This document shows, piece after piece, positions 10,064 through 19,401 of a stretch of DNA of 64,000 nucleotides. The stretch comes from Syntrophus buswellii (lineage in GTDB: Bacteria; Desulfobacterota; Syntrophia; Syntrophales; Syntrophaceae): assembly GCF_046097065.1 (NCBI RefSeq), contig NZ_CP175563.1, positions 2,170,001 to 2,234,000 on the forward strand. The letters run 5' to 3'. The notes below the pieces were generated by a model that saw nothing but the letters and a program-made list of their open reading frames with translations, did not search any database and was not told the DNA's origin. Both the position numbers and the translations under genes were made by a program. The first letter of the stretch is position 1. Every line of letters begins with the position of its first letter.

Positions 10064-10100
10064 GCCTTAATCCGGCGCTTCGTTGAACCCTGAAAAACCG

Positions 10101-10148
10101 AAGGCCCCTCAATGCGAAAGATCGACAGCATTGAGGGGCCTTCTTTTT
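10101..10148. terminator. Bidirectional intrinsic terminator
   Basis: A 15-base arm starting AAGGCCCCTCAATGC pairs perfectly with GCATTGAGGGGCCTT across a 12-base loop. Plus-strand reading continues into CTTTTT and minus-strand reading into CGGTTTTT, so it serves both the VWA-OmpA gene and the converging rmuC transcript. Confidence 0.88.
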
Positions 10149-10152
10149 CCGT

Positions 10153-11448
10153 TCAGGCGGGACCCTCTTCCCGGCTCTCTTCAACCCTCAGCAGGGCCTC
10201 CGCCTCTGTATCGGGAAGCTCCTGCACATCCTTGAGCTTTTTCCCGATCGCCCGCCTCCGGCTCTGAGCCTTGTCCAGTGTATCCGACGCTTCGGAGAGC
10301 TTCTTCTGGACCTTGCTCAGAACTTCGCCATATTTTGTCCATTCCGTTTTCACCGCGGCAAGCAGGGCCCACACCTCGCTGGAGCGCTTCTGGATGGCCA
10401 GGGTTCGAAAGCCCATCTGGAGGCTGTTCAGAAGAGACCAGAGCGTGGTGGGTCCGGCAATGACCACCTTGCATTCCCGCTGAACGTATTCCACCAGGCC
10501 GGTGCGGCGGACCACCTCGGCGAAGAGCCCTTCCGCAGGCAGAAACAGAACGGCGAAATCCGTCGTCTTCGGTGGATTGATGTACTTCTCACAGATGTCC
10601 CGGGCGCATTGCCGGATCCGGCTTTCCAGCTGTCTCGCGGCAGCCTCCGCGCTTTCCCCTCCGGCTTTCTCCCGGACTTCAAGGAGGCGCAGATAATCCT
10701 CCATGGGAAATTTTGCATCAATGGGAAGCCAGACCGCCTCATCACGCTCCATGTCCCGCCCGGGAAGCTTTACGGCAAACTCCACACGCTCTCCGCTTTC
10801 CTTCGTCGAAAGGTTCTCTGCATACATCTCGGGATGAAGAACCTGCTCCAGCATCGCCCCGAGCTGCACCTCGCCCCAGATGCCCCGCGTTTTGACGTTG
10901 GTCAGGACCCTTTTGAGATCCCCCACCCCGGCGGCAAGGGACTGCATTTCGCCCAGTCCCCGATATACCTGCTCCAGTCGTTCACTTACCTGCCGGAAGG
11001 ACTCACCCAGGCGGGCCTCAAGCGTCCCCTGCAGCTTCTCTTCCACCGTCTCCCGCATCCGTTCGAGCTGCGTGGCGTTGTCGCTCTGAATGGCCTGAAG
11101 TTTATCCTCCACGGATACCCGCAGAGCCTCGAGCTTCTGTTCATTGATGCGGGTCAGGCTCAAGAGTTGCTGATGAAGGGTATCTCCGGCGCCCTTGAGG
11201 GTGCCGGCAAGCTCCTCCCTGAACTGCCGCAGGGCATTGGCCGATTCTTCCCGGTTCCTGGATATTTCTTCTCTGACGGTCCGCTCCGCCCGCTCAGCCG
11301 ACCGCTCGACACCTTGAATCACATCGTCCCTGAAGGCCGGATCGACGCGGGGTTTACGGAAGACAAGAACCACCTGGAGAACGACCGCGATAGCCGCCAG
11401 GGCGACAAGAACCAGGATAACAGGGCTGTTCATGACCAATCTGCTCAC
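10153..11448 (-). CDS. rmuC: DNA recombination protein RmuC homolog
   Basis: A 431-residue RmuC family protein, thought to limit DNA inversions and probably nuclease-related. An N-terminal transmembrane helix (about 8-29) is followed by a long coiled coil rich in Glu/Arg/Gln (about 45-160) and the RmuC domain, marked by NVKTRGIWGEVQLGAMLEQVL, PIDAKFPMEDY and INPPKTTDFAVLFLPAEGLF. The start may be GTG 11448, as given, or ATG 11433; the only purine-rich site lies very close to the GTG. It is 18 bases downstream of the SAM hydrolase gene, so the two are probably co-transcribed. Confidence 0.93.
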   Translation of the reverse strand: MSRLVMNSPVILVLVALAAIAVVLQVVLVFRKPRVDPAFRDDVIQGVERSAERAERTVREEISRNREESANALRQFREELAGTLKGAGDTLHQQLLSLTRINEQKLEALRVSVEDKLQAIQSDNATQLERMRETVEEKLQGTLEARLGESFRQVSERLEQVYRGLGEMQSLAAGVGDLKRVLTNVKTRGIWGEVQLGAMLEQVLHPEMYAENLSTKESGERVEFAVKLPGRDMERDEAVWLPIDAKFPMEDYLRLLEVREKAGGESAEAAARQLESRIRQCARDICEKYINPPKTTDFAVLFLPAEGLFAEVVRRTGLVEYVQRECKVVIAGPTTLWSLLNSLQMGFRTLAIQKRSSEVWALLAAVKTEWTKYGEVLSKVQKKLSEASDTLDKAQSRRRAIGKKLKDVQELPDTEAEALLRVEESREEGPA

Positions 11449-11466
11449 ATCCTTCCAAGAAATCCG

Positions 11467-12300
11467 TCACCGGACGTCATCGTACACAAGCCGCACCGGA
11501 TCGCCCAGTTTCATGGCCAGCGAGATCCGGGCGCTCCCCCCGTTTTCCGCTATCTCCACAAATCCATGGCTCCCCACAAGGCCCAGCAAAGCACCCGGCG
11601 AAACACCCCCATAGGTTTTTCCGCCGGGAATTTCCTGCCCGGCGGCCTGGATTTTCCACTGTTTTCCCTCCACGAGGCGCCCGGGAATGTCCGTCACCAG
11701 GTTTCCGAACGTGTCGACATACTGGATGCACCCTGAAAAGCCATCCCCGTCCTCGCTCCAGCCGGCGGGATCCAGGCGCACCAGCGTGGCCGGGTCAACG
11801 GCCTCGCCCAGCCTGGCAAAGGGCACTCCGGAGGCCAGATAGGCTGCTGCGGGGGCAAAAATGTCCCGGCCGTGAAACGTGCAGCCTGGATTTTCCGTCA
11901 GCCAGAATTCCGCCCGGGTCAGGGCCACCGCCCTTTGGATGACCCCCTTCTGAAAGACTCCGGAAAAGATTCCATTGTCCGGCCCGACGAGCACCGAATC
12001 GTCCATCGCAACGGCAACGGCCCGCCGCTGTGTGCCCACCCCCGGATCGACAACGGCCAGGTGGATGGTCCCCTTCGGGAAGAAGGGATAAGCCATGGCC
12101 AGGCAGAAGCTCGCGGCCCGAACGTCCTGAGGGGGAATTTCATGCGTCAAATCGACAATCGCAACAGAGGGTGCAATGCCGATTATCACGCCTTTCAGAA
12201 TTCCCGTATAAACATCCCGGAGCCCGAAATCCGTCAGAAGGGTTATGATGCGGCCGGCATGACCTTTTCCTGCCCGGCCCGAGTTCTCTTGTATCAGCAT
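11467..12300 (-). CDS. SAM hydrolase/adenosyltransferase family protein (DUF62)
   Basis: A 277-residue protein of the S-adenosyl-L-methionine hydroxide adenosyltransferase family, which hydrolyses SAM to adenosine and methionine in characterised members. Diagnostic segments: ITLLTDFGLRDVYTG, VDLTHEIPPQD, VVDPGVGT.RR and GPDNG, followed by the C-terminal barrel domain. Its physiological purpose is not settled in bacteria. The gene starts a short minus-strand unit with rmuC and lies back-to-back with ctpA, sharing the 300-base divergent region. Confidence 0.9.
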   Translation of the reverse strand: MLIQENSGRAGKGHAGRIITLLTDFGLRDVYTGILKGVIIGIAPSVAIVDLTHEIPPQDVRAASFCLAMAYPFFPKGTIHLAVVDPGVGTQRRAVAVAMDDSVLVGPDNGIFSGVFQKGVIQRAVALTRAEFWLTENPGCTFHGRDIFAPAAAYLASGVPFARLGEAVDPATLVRLDPAGWSEDGDGFSGCIQYVDTFGNLVTDIPGRLVEGKQWKIQAAGQEIPGGKTYGGVSPGALLGLVGSHGFVEIAENGGSARISLAMKLGDPVRLVYDDVR

Positions 12301-12454
12301 CCCTGTTCTTTATTACACACCAATGCGACAGGCAACAGAATAATCCACCTTTCTTCATTTCATGGCAGGCGGCGAAAAAGACGCCCTGCCCGGCCGCACG
12401 GCAACGCTTCTGAAATGAAAAAGTAATGGAAATTTCATAAAAAAAAATGTTATT

Positions 12455-12579
12455 TTGACGCAACAAAATTCAATGATTGTTTTTTTATTTCAACGAAGTC
12501 CTGTAATCACCAGGACGTTTTTTTTAACAAGTTTGACCTTTTGCTTCAAGGCCCGCCCAAGATCACCGGTTGGCGGGCC
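12455..12579 (+). promoter_or_regulatory. ctpA leader with terminator-like hairpin and second stem-loop
   Basis: A TTGACG box at 12455-12460 lies in an AT-rich tract. GTCCTG (12498-12503) pairs with CAGGAC (12511-12516) and is followed by a run of eight Ts, a terminator-like structure with no plus-strand gene before it. A second perfect 8-bp stem joins GGCCCGCC (12550-12557) and GGCGGGCC (12572-12579). This arrangement would suit attenuation of ctpA. The promoter itself is weak on sight. Confidence 0.4.
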
Positions 12580-12613
12580 GCGGAAACCAGAAACTTCAAC
12601 CATGGAGGTTTGA

Positions 12614-13921
12614 ATGAACAGCATTTTGAACAGGAGGATCCTGAAGGCAGGATGCCTCTTCACGCTCTTGATCTTTCTATCTCCCATCGGGAACGGTCAG
12701 GCCTTTGCCCTGGACCGCAGCGCCTACAAACAGCTCAAAGTATTCAGTGAAGTACTTGATATCATAGATAAAAGTTATGTTGAATCCGTCGATTCCAAAA
12801 AACTTCTTCAAGGCGCCATCAACGGGATGATGAAGTCGCTGGATCCTCACAGCACCTTTATGACCGAGGAAATGTTCAAGGAGCTCGAAGTGGAAACAAA
12901 GGGCTCTTTTGGCGGAATCGGCATCGAGATTACAATTCTCAATGACGTTCTGACCGTGGTGTCCCCCATTGAAGACACCCCGGCCTTTCTGGCAGGCGTC
13001 AAGGCGGGGGACCAGATCATCAAGATCGACGGTCAGTCCACGAAGGACATCACCATCATGGAAGCGGTCACCAAGCTGCGCGGCCCCAGGGATACAAAGG
13101 TGACCATAACCATCATGCGGGAAGGGCTCCCCAAACCGAAGGACATCACCATCGCGCGGGCCATCATTCAGGTGAAGAGCATCAAATCCAGGAGGATCGA
13201 TGATCAGTTCGGCTATGTGCGTATTTCCGCCTTCCAGGAGAGAACCGCCGAAGATTTAAAAAAGGCGATCTCTGAACTGCAGGGAAAGTCGCCCCTCCCA
13301 TTGAAGGGGCTTGTTCTGGACATGCGGAATAATCCAGGCGGGCTGCTCGCGCAGTCGATCGAGGTTTCAGATGTGTTTTTGAAGTCCGGGACGATTGTCT
13401 CTACAAGGGGACGCATCAAGAGCGTGGAAAGCAAGTCTGTGGCGCGGGATGACGGAAATGAGCTGACCTGCCCCATCGTTATTCTGGTCAACGAGGGAAC
13501 GGCCAGCGCCGCCGAGATCGTGTCCGGGGCGCTGCAGGACAACGGGCGTGCGCTCGTCCTCGGAACTCAGACCTTCGGCAAGGGGTCCGTCCAGACCGTC
13601 ATCCCCCTGGAGGAGGGCGCGGCACTGAAGTTGACAACAGCCAAATACTACACCCCCGGAGGGCGCTCCATCCAGGCCGAGGGGATCACTCCGGATGTCA
13701 CGGTCAAATATATCAAACCAGCCGATGAAAATGGTACAGAAAGTGAAGGCATGCGGGAAAGGGATCTCAAGGGTCACATCAAGGCCCCCGGAGAGGAAGA
13801 CAAGAAACCGGCCGAGCTGAAAAAACGGGCTTTTGATGATCAGTCACAGGACAATCAGCTCAAGGCGGCTGTCGACATCTTGAAAAGTTGGGGCATTTTT
13901 CAGGGCGCCGGGAAGATGTGA
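12614..13921 (+). CDS. ctpA: Carboxy-terminal processing protease CtpA (S41 family)
   Basis: A 435-residue exported serine protease that trims C-termini or degrades envelope proteins. Signal peptide about 1-32; N-terminal helical cap; PDZ domain about 98-170; protease core with DMRNNPGGLL (237 on), catalytic Ser298 in NEGTASAAEI and catalytic Lys323 in TFGKGSVQ. The C-terminal ~60 residues are charged, typical of periplasmic CtpA. The start is supported by a GGAGG site. The next genes on the strand (polysaccharide deacetylase, TPR lipoprotein) also act at the envelope. Confidence 0.96.
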   Translation: MNSILNRRILKAGCLFTLLIFLSPIGNGQAFALDRSAYKQLKVFSEVLDIIDKSYVESVDSKKLLQGAINGMMKSLDPHSTFMTEEMFKELEVETKGSFGGIGIEITILNDVLTVVSPIEDTPAFLAGVKAGDQIIKIDGQSTKDITIMEAVTKLRGPRDTKVTITIMREGLPKPKDITIARAIIQVKSIKSRRIDDQFGYVRISAFQERTAEDLKKAISELQGKSPLPLKGLVLDMRNNPGGLLAQSIEVSDVFLKSGTIVSTRGRIKSVESKSVARDDGNELTCPIVILVNEGTASAAEIVSGALQDNGRALVLGTQTFGKGSVQTVIPLEEGAALKLTTAKYYTPGGRSIQAEGITPDVTVKYIKPADENGTESEGMRERDLKGHIKAPGEEDKKPAELKKRAFDDQSQDNQLKAAVDILKSWGIFQGAGKM

Positions 13922-13946
13922 CGAGAGCTGAAGTCAGGTAAGACCT

Positions 13947-14930
13947 TTGAATAAGAAAGCCACCGGACGATCCCAGCGGAAAGGCAGAAAGGGAGCGGAC
14001 CCTTTTAAAACAATCAAGCGAATTGTCATTCTGCTGCTTCTTGTTGTTGCCGCCGCGGTTTTTTATGAACTCTTTTCCGATCGCCCAGGCGAGGAAAAAC
14101 TTCCCCCGGCGGTCAGCAGGCCCGTTCCCGGAAAACACGCCCCCATGAAACAGGAGGGGTCCGGTAAAGCGCCTCCCGTCGTTCAGGAACCTCGCGAAAA
14201 GGGGACACCGGCCCCTTCCCCGGAGCCGGAAAAAAGAAAGCCGGCTTCGCAGGAGCGCCTGTCCGGTCTGCAGGTGGCCATTCTCATTGATGATATCGGC
14301 TTCGATCTGTCTTCGGTAAAAAACCTCTTGAAGATTGAAGCACCCATCAGTTTCGCCATTCTGCCTCATCGGCCTCACTCTGTTGCCGCGGCGGAAATGA
14401 TCCACAAAGCGGGCAGGGACATTCTCCTCCACCTGCCCATGGAGCCCCATGCATACCCCAAGGAAAAGCCGGGGCCGGGGGCGCTGTTCACGGCGATGAA
14501 CCACGACGAACTCAAAAAGGTTCTCACCAGGAACCTGGACTCCGTGCCACATATATCCGGCGTGAACAACCACATGGGATCCCTGTTCACCGAGGATGAG
14601 GAGAAGATGGTTGTGGTCATGAAGGAACTGAAAGGCAGGGGGCTCTTTTTTATCGACAGCCGCACGACAGCGGAATCCAAAGCGGCTCCGGCCTCTCGAG
14701 AAGTCGGGGTTCCCTTTGCCGCCAGGCAGATTTTCATTGACAACGGGCAGGATTACCGCGCCACCCGCAGAATCCTGCTGGACGTGCTGTCTTCTTCAAA
14801 GGGCAGCCATCGCGGCCTGGTTCTCATCGGCCACCCCTATGCGGGCACCATCGCGGCCCTGGAGAAGGTTGTTCCGGAATGGAAATCCCGGGGGGTTCTC
14901 ATTGTTCCCGTGTCACACATGGTTCAGTGA
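13947..14930 (+). CDS. Divergent polysaccharide deacetylase family protein
   Basis: A 327-residue membrane-anchored protein with a single N-terminal transmembrane helix (about 24-44), a Pro/Lys-rich linker to about residue 105 and a YibQ/DUF610-type divergent polysaccharide deacetylase domain. Typical segments are VAILIDDIGFD, ISFAILPHRPHS, ILLHLPMEPHAYP, VNNHMGS, FFIDSRTT and LIGHPYAGT. The domain resembles carbohydrate esterase 4, but its substrate is unknown. Start is a TTG at 13947, 25 bases after ctpA; no later start would preserve the membrane anchor. Confidence 0.88.
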   Translation: MNKKATGRSQRKGRKGADPFKTIKRIVILLLLVVAAAVFYELFSDRPGEEKLPPAVSRPVPGKHAPMKQEGSGKAPPVVQEPREKGTPAPSPEPEKRKPASQERLSGLQVAILIDDIGFDLSSVKNLLKIEAPISFAILPHRPHSVAAAEMIHKAGRDILLHLPMEPHAYPKEKPGPGALFTAMNHDELKKVLTRNLDSVPHISGVNNHMGSLFTEDEEKMVVVMKELKGRGLFFIDSRTTAESKAAPASREVGVPFAARQIFIDNGQDYRATRRILLDVLSSSKGSHRGLVLIGHPYAGTIAALEKVVPEWKSRGVLIVPVSHMVQ

Positions 14931-15009
14931 AAAAACCAGGCAACGGGCAGACAACGCTGAGACACATGAAACTTCCCTCAAGAATCGAGATGTTATCTCC
15001 AAAGGACGT

Positions 15010-16713
15010 ATGCACAACACGCTGATAGTCAAGATACTTCTTACCTTCTCGGTCTTTCTCGCCCTGGGGGGATGCGCCCTAGTCCCACCGGAATCCGGAA
15101 GGGCTCTTCCCGACAGGGCTTCATCCGCCTCAGCCTCCAGCGCGGGATACCATTACATACTGGGAGTCCTTGCCGCGATGGACGGCCGGCTGGACGACGC
15201 CATCGGAGAATTGGAGACTGCCTTCCAGGAGGATCCTCTTTCCCCCTACCTGATGAAGGAACTGGCCTCGCTTTATGTCGAGAAGGGGGAGATCACCAAA
15301 GCCATCGACCTGTGCAAACAAGCCCTTGTCTACGACCCCGGGGACACGGAGGTTTACCTCATTCTGGGAAACCTCTATATCACGATGAAGGACTATAAAA
15401 AGGCTTTACGCACCTACAAGAAGGTGATTGAACTCGACCCGGACAACATCCCTGCCTATCTCTACATGGGAACGCTCTATGCTGAAAGCGGTCGTTACGA
15501 CGATTCCGTCAAGGTCTTCGCCCTCCTCCTGGAAAAAGATCCCGGAAATGTTCTCGGGACCTACTACATGGCCAAAGTACTGGCAGAGTTGAAGCGATAT
15601 GAAGAAGCGGAACGTTATTTCCTGGAGACCCTTTCCCTGAAGCCCTCCCTGGAAGCGGCGCTGATCGATCTGGCTCAATTCTATGAGCGGCAGAAGAAAT
15701 TCAAGCAGGCCGTCACGGCATATCAGGACTTCATTCAGCGCCATCCGTCACGGGTCAACATTCGAATCCGCCTGGGGGAATTTTACCTGCGACAGGGCAA
15801 TTACGAGGCAGCGGAACAGACATTCCGCGAGATCCTGAGCATCGACGACTCCAATAAGGACATCCATTTCACCCTCGGATTGATCTATTATGAACGGCGT
15901 AATCACCAGGCCGCTATCGAAGAATTTAAAAAGGGATTAATCCTGGCGCCCTCTGATCCGAAAATCCTGTACTTCCTGGCCTCAGCCTATGAAGAAATTC
16001 ATGAGAGCAAAAAGGCGATGGAGATCTATGAAAAGATCCCCCCGGATTCGGATCTGTATGCCAATACCCGCATCCGGATGGCCATACTGCTCAAGGAAGA
16101 AGGGCAGACCGATCTGGCCATCGGCATCGTCCGGGAAGCTCTCTCGAAGGGGAAAAAAGCGCCCAATCTTTACACCTACCTGGCAGCACTTTATTCGGAA
16201 AAGCAGCTCTACCCGGAGGCGGAAAGCCTTCTCCAGGAAGGCCTGAAAGAGTTCCCTCAAAACTCGGAGCTCTATTACGGACTGGGTGAACTCTACAGTA
16301 AGATGGATCGCTTCGAGGAAAGCATCCGCACCATGAGACATGTTCTGGAACTCAACCCGGATCATGCGGAGGCCCTCAATTTCATCGGCTACAGTTATGC
16401 CGAAAAGGGCATCCATCTTCATGAGGCTGAAAGCCTGATCCGCAAGGCGCTGGCGTTAAAGCCGGACAATGGCTATATCCTGGACAGCATGGGATGGGTC
16501 TATTTTAAAATGAACCGGATCGAACAGGCGATCCGGTACCTCAAACAGGCCAGCCTGCTGATTCCCGACGATCCGACCATTGCAGAGCATCTCGGCGATG
16601 CCTACAGAAAGCTCGGACAGATGAAAGAGGCTCGGGAATCTTACGAGCGGGCGCTGAAGCTTTCTCCCGAAAATTCTTCCCTGAGAAAAAAGATCGAACA
16701 GCTGGGCCATTGA
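15010..16713 (+). CDS. TPR-repeat lipoprotein
   Basis: A 567-residue lipoprotein (lipobox LALGGC, Cys22) made almost entirely of tetratricopeptide repeats, about fourteen of them, e.g. PDNIPAYLYMGTLYAESGRYD and PDNGYILDSMGWVYFKMNR. Such proteins act as scaffolds in envelope assembly or secretion; no specific partner can be named. The open frame runs further upstream (to 14716) but overlaps the deacetylase gene. ATG 15010 is chosen because AAAGGA precedes it and it opens a lipoprotein signal. Its stop overlaps or abuts the next gene, implying co-translation. Confidence 0.88.
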   Translation: MHNTLIVKILLTFSVFLALGGCALVPPESGRALPDRASSASASSAGYHYILGVLAAMDGRLDDAIGELETAFQEDPLSPYLMKELASLYVEKGEITKAIDLCKQALVYDPGDTEVYLILGNLYITMKDYKKALRTYKKVIELDPDNIPAYLYMGTLYAESGRYDDSVKVFALLLEKDPGNVLGTYYMAKVLAELKRYEEAERYFLETLSLKPSLEAALIDLAQFYERQKKFKQAVTAYQDFIQRHPSRVNIRIRLGEFYLRQGNYEAAEQTFREILSIDDSNKDIHFTLGLIYYERRNHQAAIEEFKKGLILAPSDPKILYFLASAYEEIHESKKAMEIYEKIPPDSDLYANTRIRMAILLKEEGQTDLAIGIVREALSKGKKAPNLYTYLAALYSEKQLYPEAESLLQEGLKEFPQNSELYYGLGELYSKMDRFEESIRTMRHVLELNPDHAEALNFIGYSYAEKGIHLHEAESLIRKALALKPDNGYILDSMGWVYFKMNRIEQAIRYLKQASLLIPDDPTIAEHLGDAYRKLGQMKEARESYERALKLSPENSSLRKKIEQLGH

Positions 16714-16757
16714 GGATCCGACCGGGATATTCAAAGAGGAAAGAAGCGGCTGCGCCC

Positions 16758-17621
16758 ATGAATCCCATCAAAAACAAGAAAAAGAGCGGATCCGGAAAAC
16801 CGATGGGCCGTTGCCGTATGCTCCTTCTCGCCCTGCCGGCCATACTGATCCTTGCCGGCTGCGCCGCAATGACGGAGACGGCGCCGGAGCCAGTGGCCAT
16901 GAGCTCCGTACCTCCGCCAATGCTCTGGCAGCAGCTTGCGGCGGCGGAAGAAAAGCCCCCGGCCTTGAAGGCCCTGGCCAGAATCGACATTGCCACCCCC
17001 TCCAGGCGCTACCCGTTAAAAGCCGCTATTCTGCTGCAGTATCCCGACCGCCTCCGCCTCGAATCGATTCCTCTCTTCGGCCCCCCCGATTTTTATCTCA
17101 CCTTTGAAAAGGACACGATGAAAGTCCTTCTGCCCCAGGAGGGAAAATATTACATCGGCGCGCCATCCCCCGCTCAATTGGCCGCTTTTCTGCCCTTTTT
17201 CTCGTACCGTTTCCAGCTTTCCGACATGCTTGCCCTCCTCCGGGGAACTGTCCCCAGGTTCCAGGGACCGGATGTCACCCTGAAAGGATTTTTGGAAGGG
17301 AAATACGACCGCCTGGAAGTCTACCGGGGGGGGAATAAGATTCAGGCTTTCTGGCTGGAGCAGGGATCAGGAGCCCTTCACCAGGCGGCTCTCTGGGGGC
17401 GGGATGGGGAGCTGCGCTACAGGGCACGCTTTGAAGACCGCGGGAGCATCAAGGAGACGGGCGATTTTCCGGCAAAGATATCCGTTGTCATCGGGGATTC
17501 GAATCCCGTGACCCTCACCCTTCGCTATACGGACCTCCAGATCCTCGATGGCATCGAGGCGGCTTTATTTGCTCTCGAAATCCCGGACGGCATGGAACCT
17601 GTCAGATACAATGAGGAGTAG
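16758..17621 (+). CDS. LolB-like outer-membrane lipoprotein (DUF4292-type)
   Basis: A lipoprotein of about 287 residues with signal MGRCRMLLLALPAILILAGC and a beta-rich domain resembling LolB/DUF4292: ALKALARIDIATPSRRYPLKAAILLQYPDRLRLE, then FYLTFEKDTMKVLLPQEGKYYIG in the next strands. LolB inserts lipoproteins into the outer membrane; whether this one does is inference. Start choice: ATG 16758, though ATG 16803 (directly before the signal) or a TTG overlapping the previous stop at 16710 are possible. It converges with cpoB, only 12 bases away, with no room for a separate terminator. Confidence 0.75.
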   Translation: MNPIKNKKKSGSGKPMGRCRMLLLALPAILILAGCAAMTETAPEPVAMSSVPPPMLWQQLAAAEEKPPALKALARIDIATPSRRYPLKAAILLQYPDRLRLESIPLFGPPDFYLTFEKDTMKVLLPQEGKYYIGAPSPAQLAAFLPFFSYRFQLSDMLALLRGTVPRFQGPDVTLKGFLEGKYDRLEVYRGGNKIQAFWLEQGSGALHQAALWGRDGELRYRARFEDRGSIKETGDFPAKISVVIGDSNPVTLTLRYTDLQILDGIEAALFALEIPDGMEPVRYNEE

Positions 17622-17633
17622 TAATTCGCTTCT

Positions 17634-18467
17634 TTATTTGATTTCCAGCAGCTTGGCGCGGGCTGTCCTGGCCTGGCTCGTGTTCGGATAATTCTTGATG
17701 ACCTGCTGAAAAATCAGCCTGGCGCTGGCCTTGTCGCCCAGCATCATAAAGCACAGCCCCTGCTTGAACAGTGCGTTGGCCGCCTTGTTTCCATTGGGAT
17801 AGCCTTTGACCACCTTGTCGTACTCCAGAATGGCTTTTTCATATTTCTTTTCGAAATAGTAGCTTTCGCCAATCCAGAACTGGGCGTTATCGGAATAGCT
17901 GGATTTGGGATAGGATTTCAGATAATTCTGGAATTCCGTCCTTGCCTTTTCGTATTTTCCCTCTTTGAAGGACAGGTAGGCGGCTGCATACTGGTCCTCC
18001 CTGGCGGTCTTGGGTTTCACCGGTTCCTTGGCCTTGGTCCCGTTCATACCGGAGGCCGGGCTGTTTTTGTTCCCAATGGCAAGGAAGGTTTCCAGAAAAT
18101 TGACCTTCTGGGCCAATTGATCCACCTTTTCCTTCAGTTCATCATGGCCGCTCCGTCCAGATACCCCTCCGACCTCTTTTCTGAGCACCTCGATCTGGCC
18201 CCGCAACTTCTGCACCTGGTCGCGAAGCTCGGTCAGGTCGGCGCCTTCATTGGCCTGAGTTGTTCGCAAAGTCTCCAGGACGGTTTTACTGGCGTCGACC
18301 TCTTTCTTCAAGGCCGAAAGGCTTTCATTGGTCGCCGTCATTCTCTCGTTGACGACGCCGATCTTCGAATTCAGCTCAGCCGAAGTCCGGTCCAGGTCTT
18401 TGGTTGTGGCACAGCCCGAAACAAGAGCCAGGCCGGCAACTAGGGCAAGGAGTTTCAAGATTTTCAA
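17634..18467 (-). CDS. cpoB: Tol-Pal system protein CpoB/YbgF
   Basis: A 277-residue periplasmic protein that coordinates Tol-Pal with peptidoglycan synthesis in E. coli. Signal sequence with lipobox-like LVSGC (Cys19), a coiled-coil N-terminal region (about 25-130, many Leu/Glu/Lys heptads), then three TPR-type repeats: QYAAAYLSFKEGKYEKA, NAQFWIGESYYFEKKYEKA and ALFKQGLCFMMLGDKASA. Last gene of the minus-strand tolQRAB-pal-cpoB set, directly after pal, the usual order. Unlike E. coli YbgF it appears to be lipidated. Confidence 0.93.
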   Translation of the reverse strand: MKILKLLALVAGLALVSGCATTKDLDRTSAELNSKIGVVNERMTATNESLSALKKEVDASKTVLETLRTTQANEGADLTELRDQVQKLRGQIEVLRKEVGGVSGRSGHDELKEKVDQLAQKVNFLETFLAIGNKNSPASGMNGTKAKEPVKPKTAREDQYAAAYLSFKEGKYEKARTEFQNYLKSYPKSSYSDNAQFWIGESYYFEKKYEKAILEYDKVVKGYPNGNKAANALFKQGLCFMMLGDKASARLIFQQVIKNYPNTSQARTARAKLLEIK

Positions 18468-18485
18468 AAGACTTACCTCCGCATC

Positions 18486-19184
18486 TTACTTTTTCGGATT
18501 GACGACGAAATGCACTCTTCTGTTTTTTGCCCAGGCGGCTTCCGTTCCTGAAGCATCCAGGGGCATCTCTTCCCCGTAGCTGATCGTCTTCATCCTGGCC
18601 GTGTCGATTCCCAGTGCAGCAAGAAATTTCAGAGTTTCCGCGGCGCGCCGCTCGCCCAAAGCCAGGTTGTATTCCGTCGTCCCGCGATCATCGCAGTGGC
18701 CTTCTATCGTCAGATCGTACCCGGGATGAGCCGAAAGCCACGCCGCATGTTTCCGCAGCAGTCCACGCGCTTCGGAGTTCAAGCTGAATTGATCGAATTC
18801 AAAATGGATATCCGCAAGGGGACCTTCACCCCTTGCCTGGGCCGCTCCTTCCGCTTCGGCTGCCGCCCGTTGTTTCTCAAGACGCTCTCGTTCGGCCTTC
18901 TCTCTCTCCAAGCGCTCTTTCTCTGCCCGCTCCTTTGCCTGACGCTCCCTTTCCGCCTGCTCCCTGAGCGTCTGCTCCTTCAGAGCCCTCGCCTTATTCA
19001 TGGCGGCCAATTCTTCAGGAGTGGGCGCCGCCATCCCCGTCGCGCCCTCAATCTGTCCGCCCGCCGGTTGTGCCCCCCCCGTCCCCTCCCCGAGAGTCGG
19101 TTTCTTTGCGCATCCCGCCGTAAAAACAAGGGTTAAAAAAAGCACGCAGATCAATATCCCCAGCACCCACCATGTCTTCATCAT
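18486..19184 (-). CDS. pal: Peptidoglycan-associated lipoprotein Pal
   Basis: A 232-residue outer-membrane lipoprotein (lipobox FTAGC, Cys25) that binds peptidoglycan and TolB. After a Gly/Pro segment comes an unusually long, highly charged Glu/Arg/Lys/Ala helix (about 55-115). The OmpA-like domain follows (about 122-230), with IHFEFDQFSLNSEAR, IEGHCDDRGTTEYNLALGERR and AKNRRVHFVV. The helix is longer than in E. coli Pal (173 residues in total), perhaps to span a wider periplasm. cpoB follows after 18 bases. Confidence 0.95.
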   Translation of the reverse strand: MMKTWWVLGILICVLFLTLVFTAGCAKKPTLGEGTGGAQPAGGQIEGATGMAAPTPEELAAMNKARALKEQTLREQAERERQAKERAEKERLEREKAERERLEKQRAAAEAEGAAQARGEGPLADIHFEFDQFSLNSEARGLLRKHAAWLSAHPGYDLTIEGHCDDRGTTEYNLALGERRAAETLKFLAALGIDTARMKTISYGEEMPLDASGTEAAWAKNRRVHFVVNPKK

Positions 19185-19317
19185 CGATCCTTCTCCTTTC
19201 TCTACCCCTTAAAAACATCCGAAGCGGGAAATATCCTCACCTTCAGAAACCAGGAAAAGGGCTTGCTTATGCGGTATCCGCCGTCCCGTTTCCCAAGAAA
19301 AAAAACAACGCTGAAAT

Positions 19318-19347
19318 TTTAAATCACACTCTGTAAAAAAAGGTCAA
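19318..19347 (-). promoter_or_regulatory. Possible promoter for pal-cpoB
   Basis: On the minus strand TTGACC (19347-19342) is followed after 18 bases by TTTAAA (19323-19318), in an AT-rich 217-base gap between tolB and pal. It suggests pal-cpoB can be transcribed separately from tolQRAB. Confidence 0.35.
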
Positions 19348-19401
19348 TCCTTAATTGTAAAATTTTTTATTTCTCAATAAATCAGGGAAATTGAAACTTT
19401 T

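Noticed and set aside
10609..11736. A 375-codon frame antisense to rmuC and the SAM hydrolase
   Set aside because: Spans two convincing genes on the other strand and shows no protein-family features.
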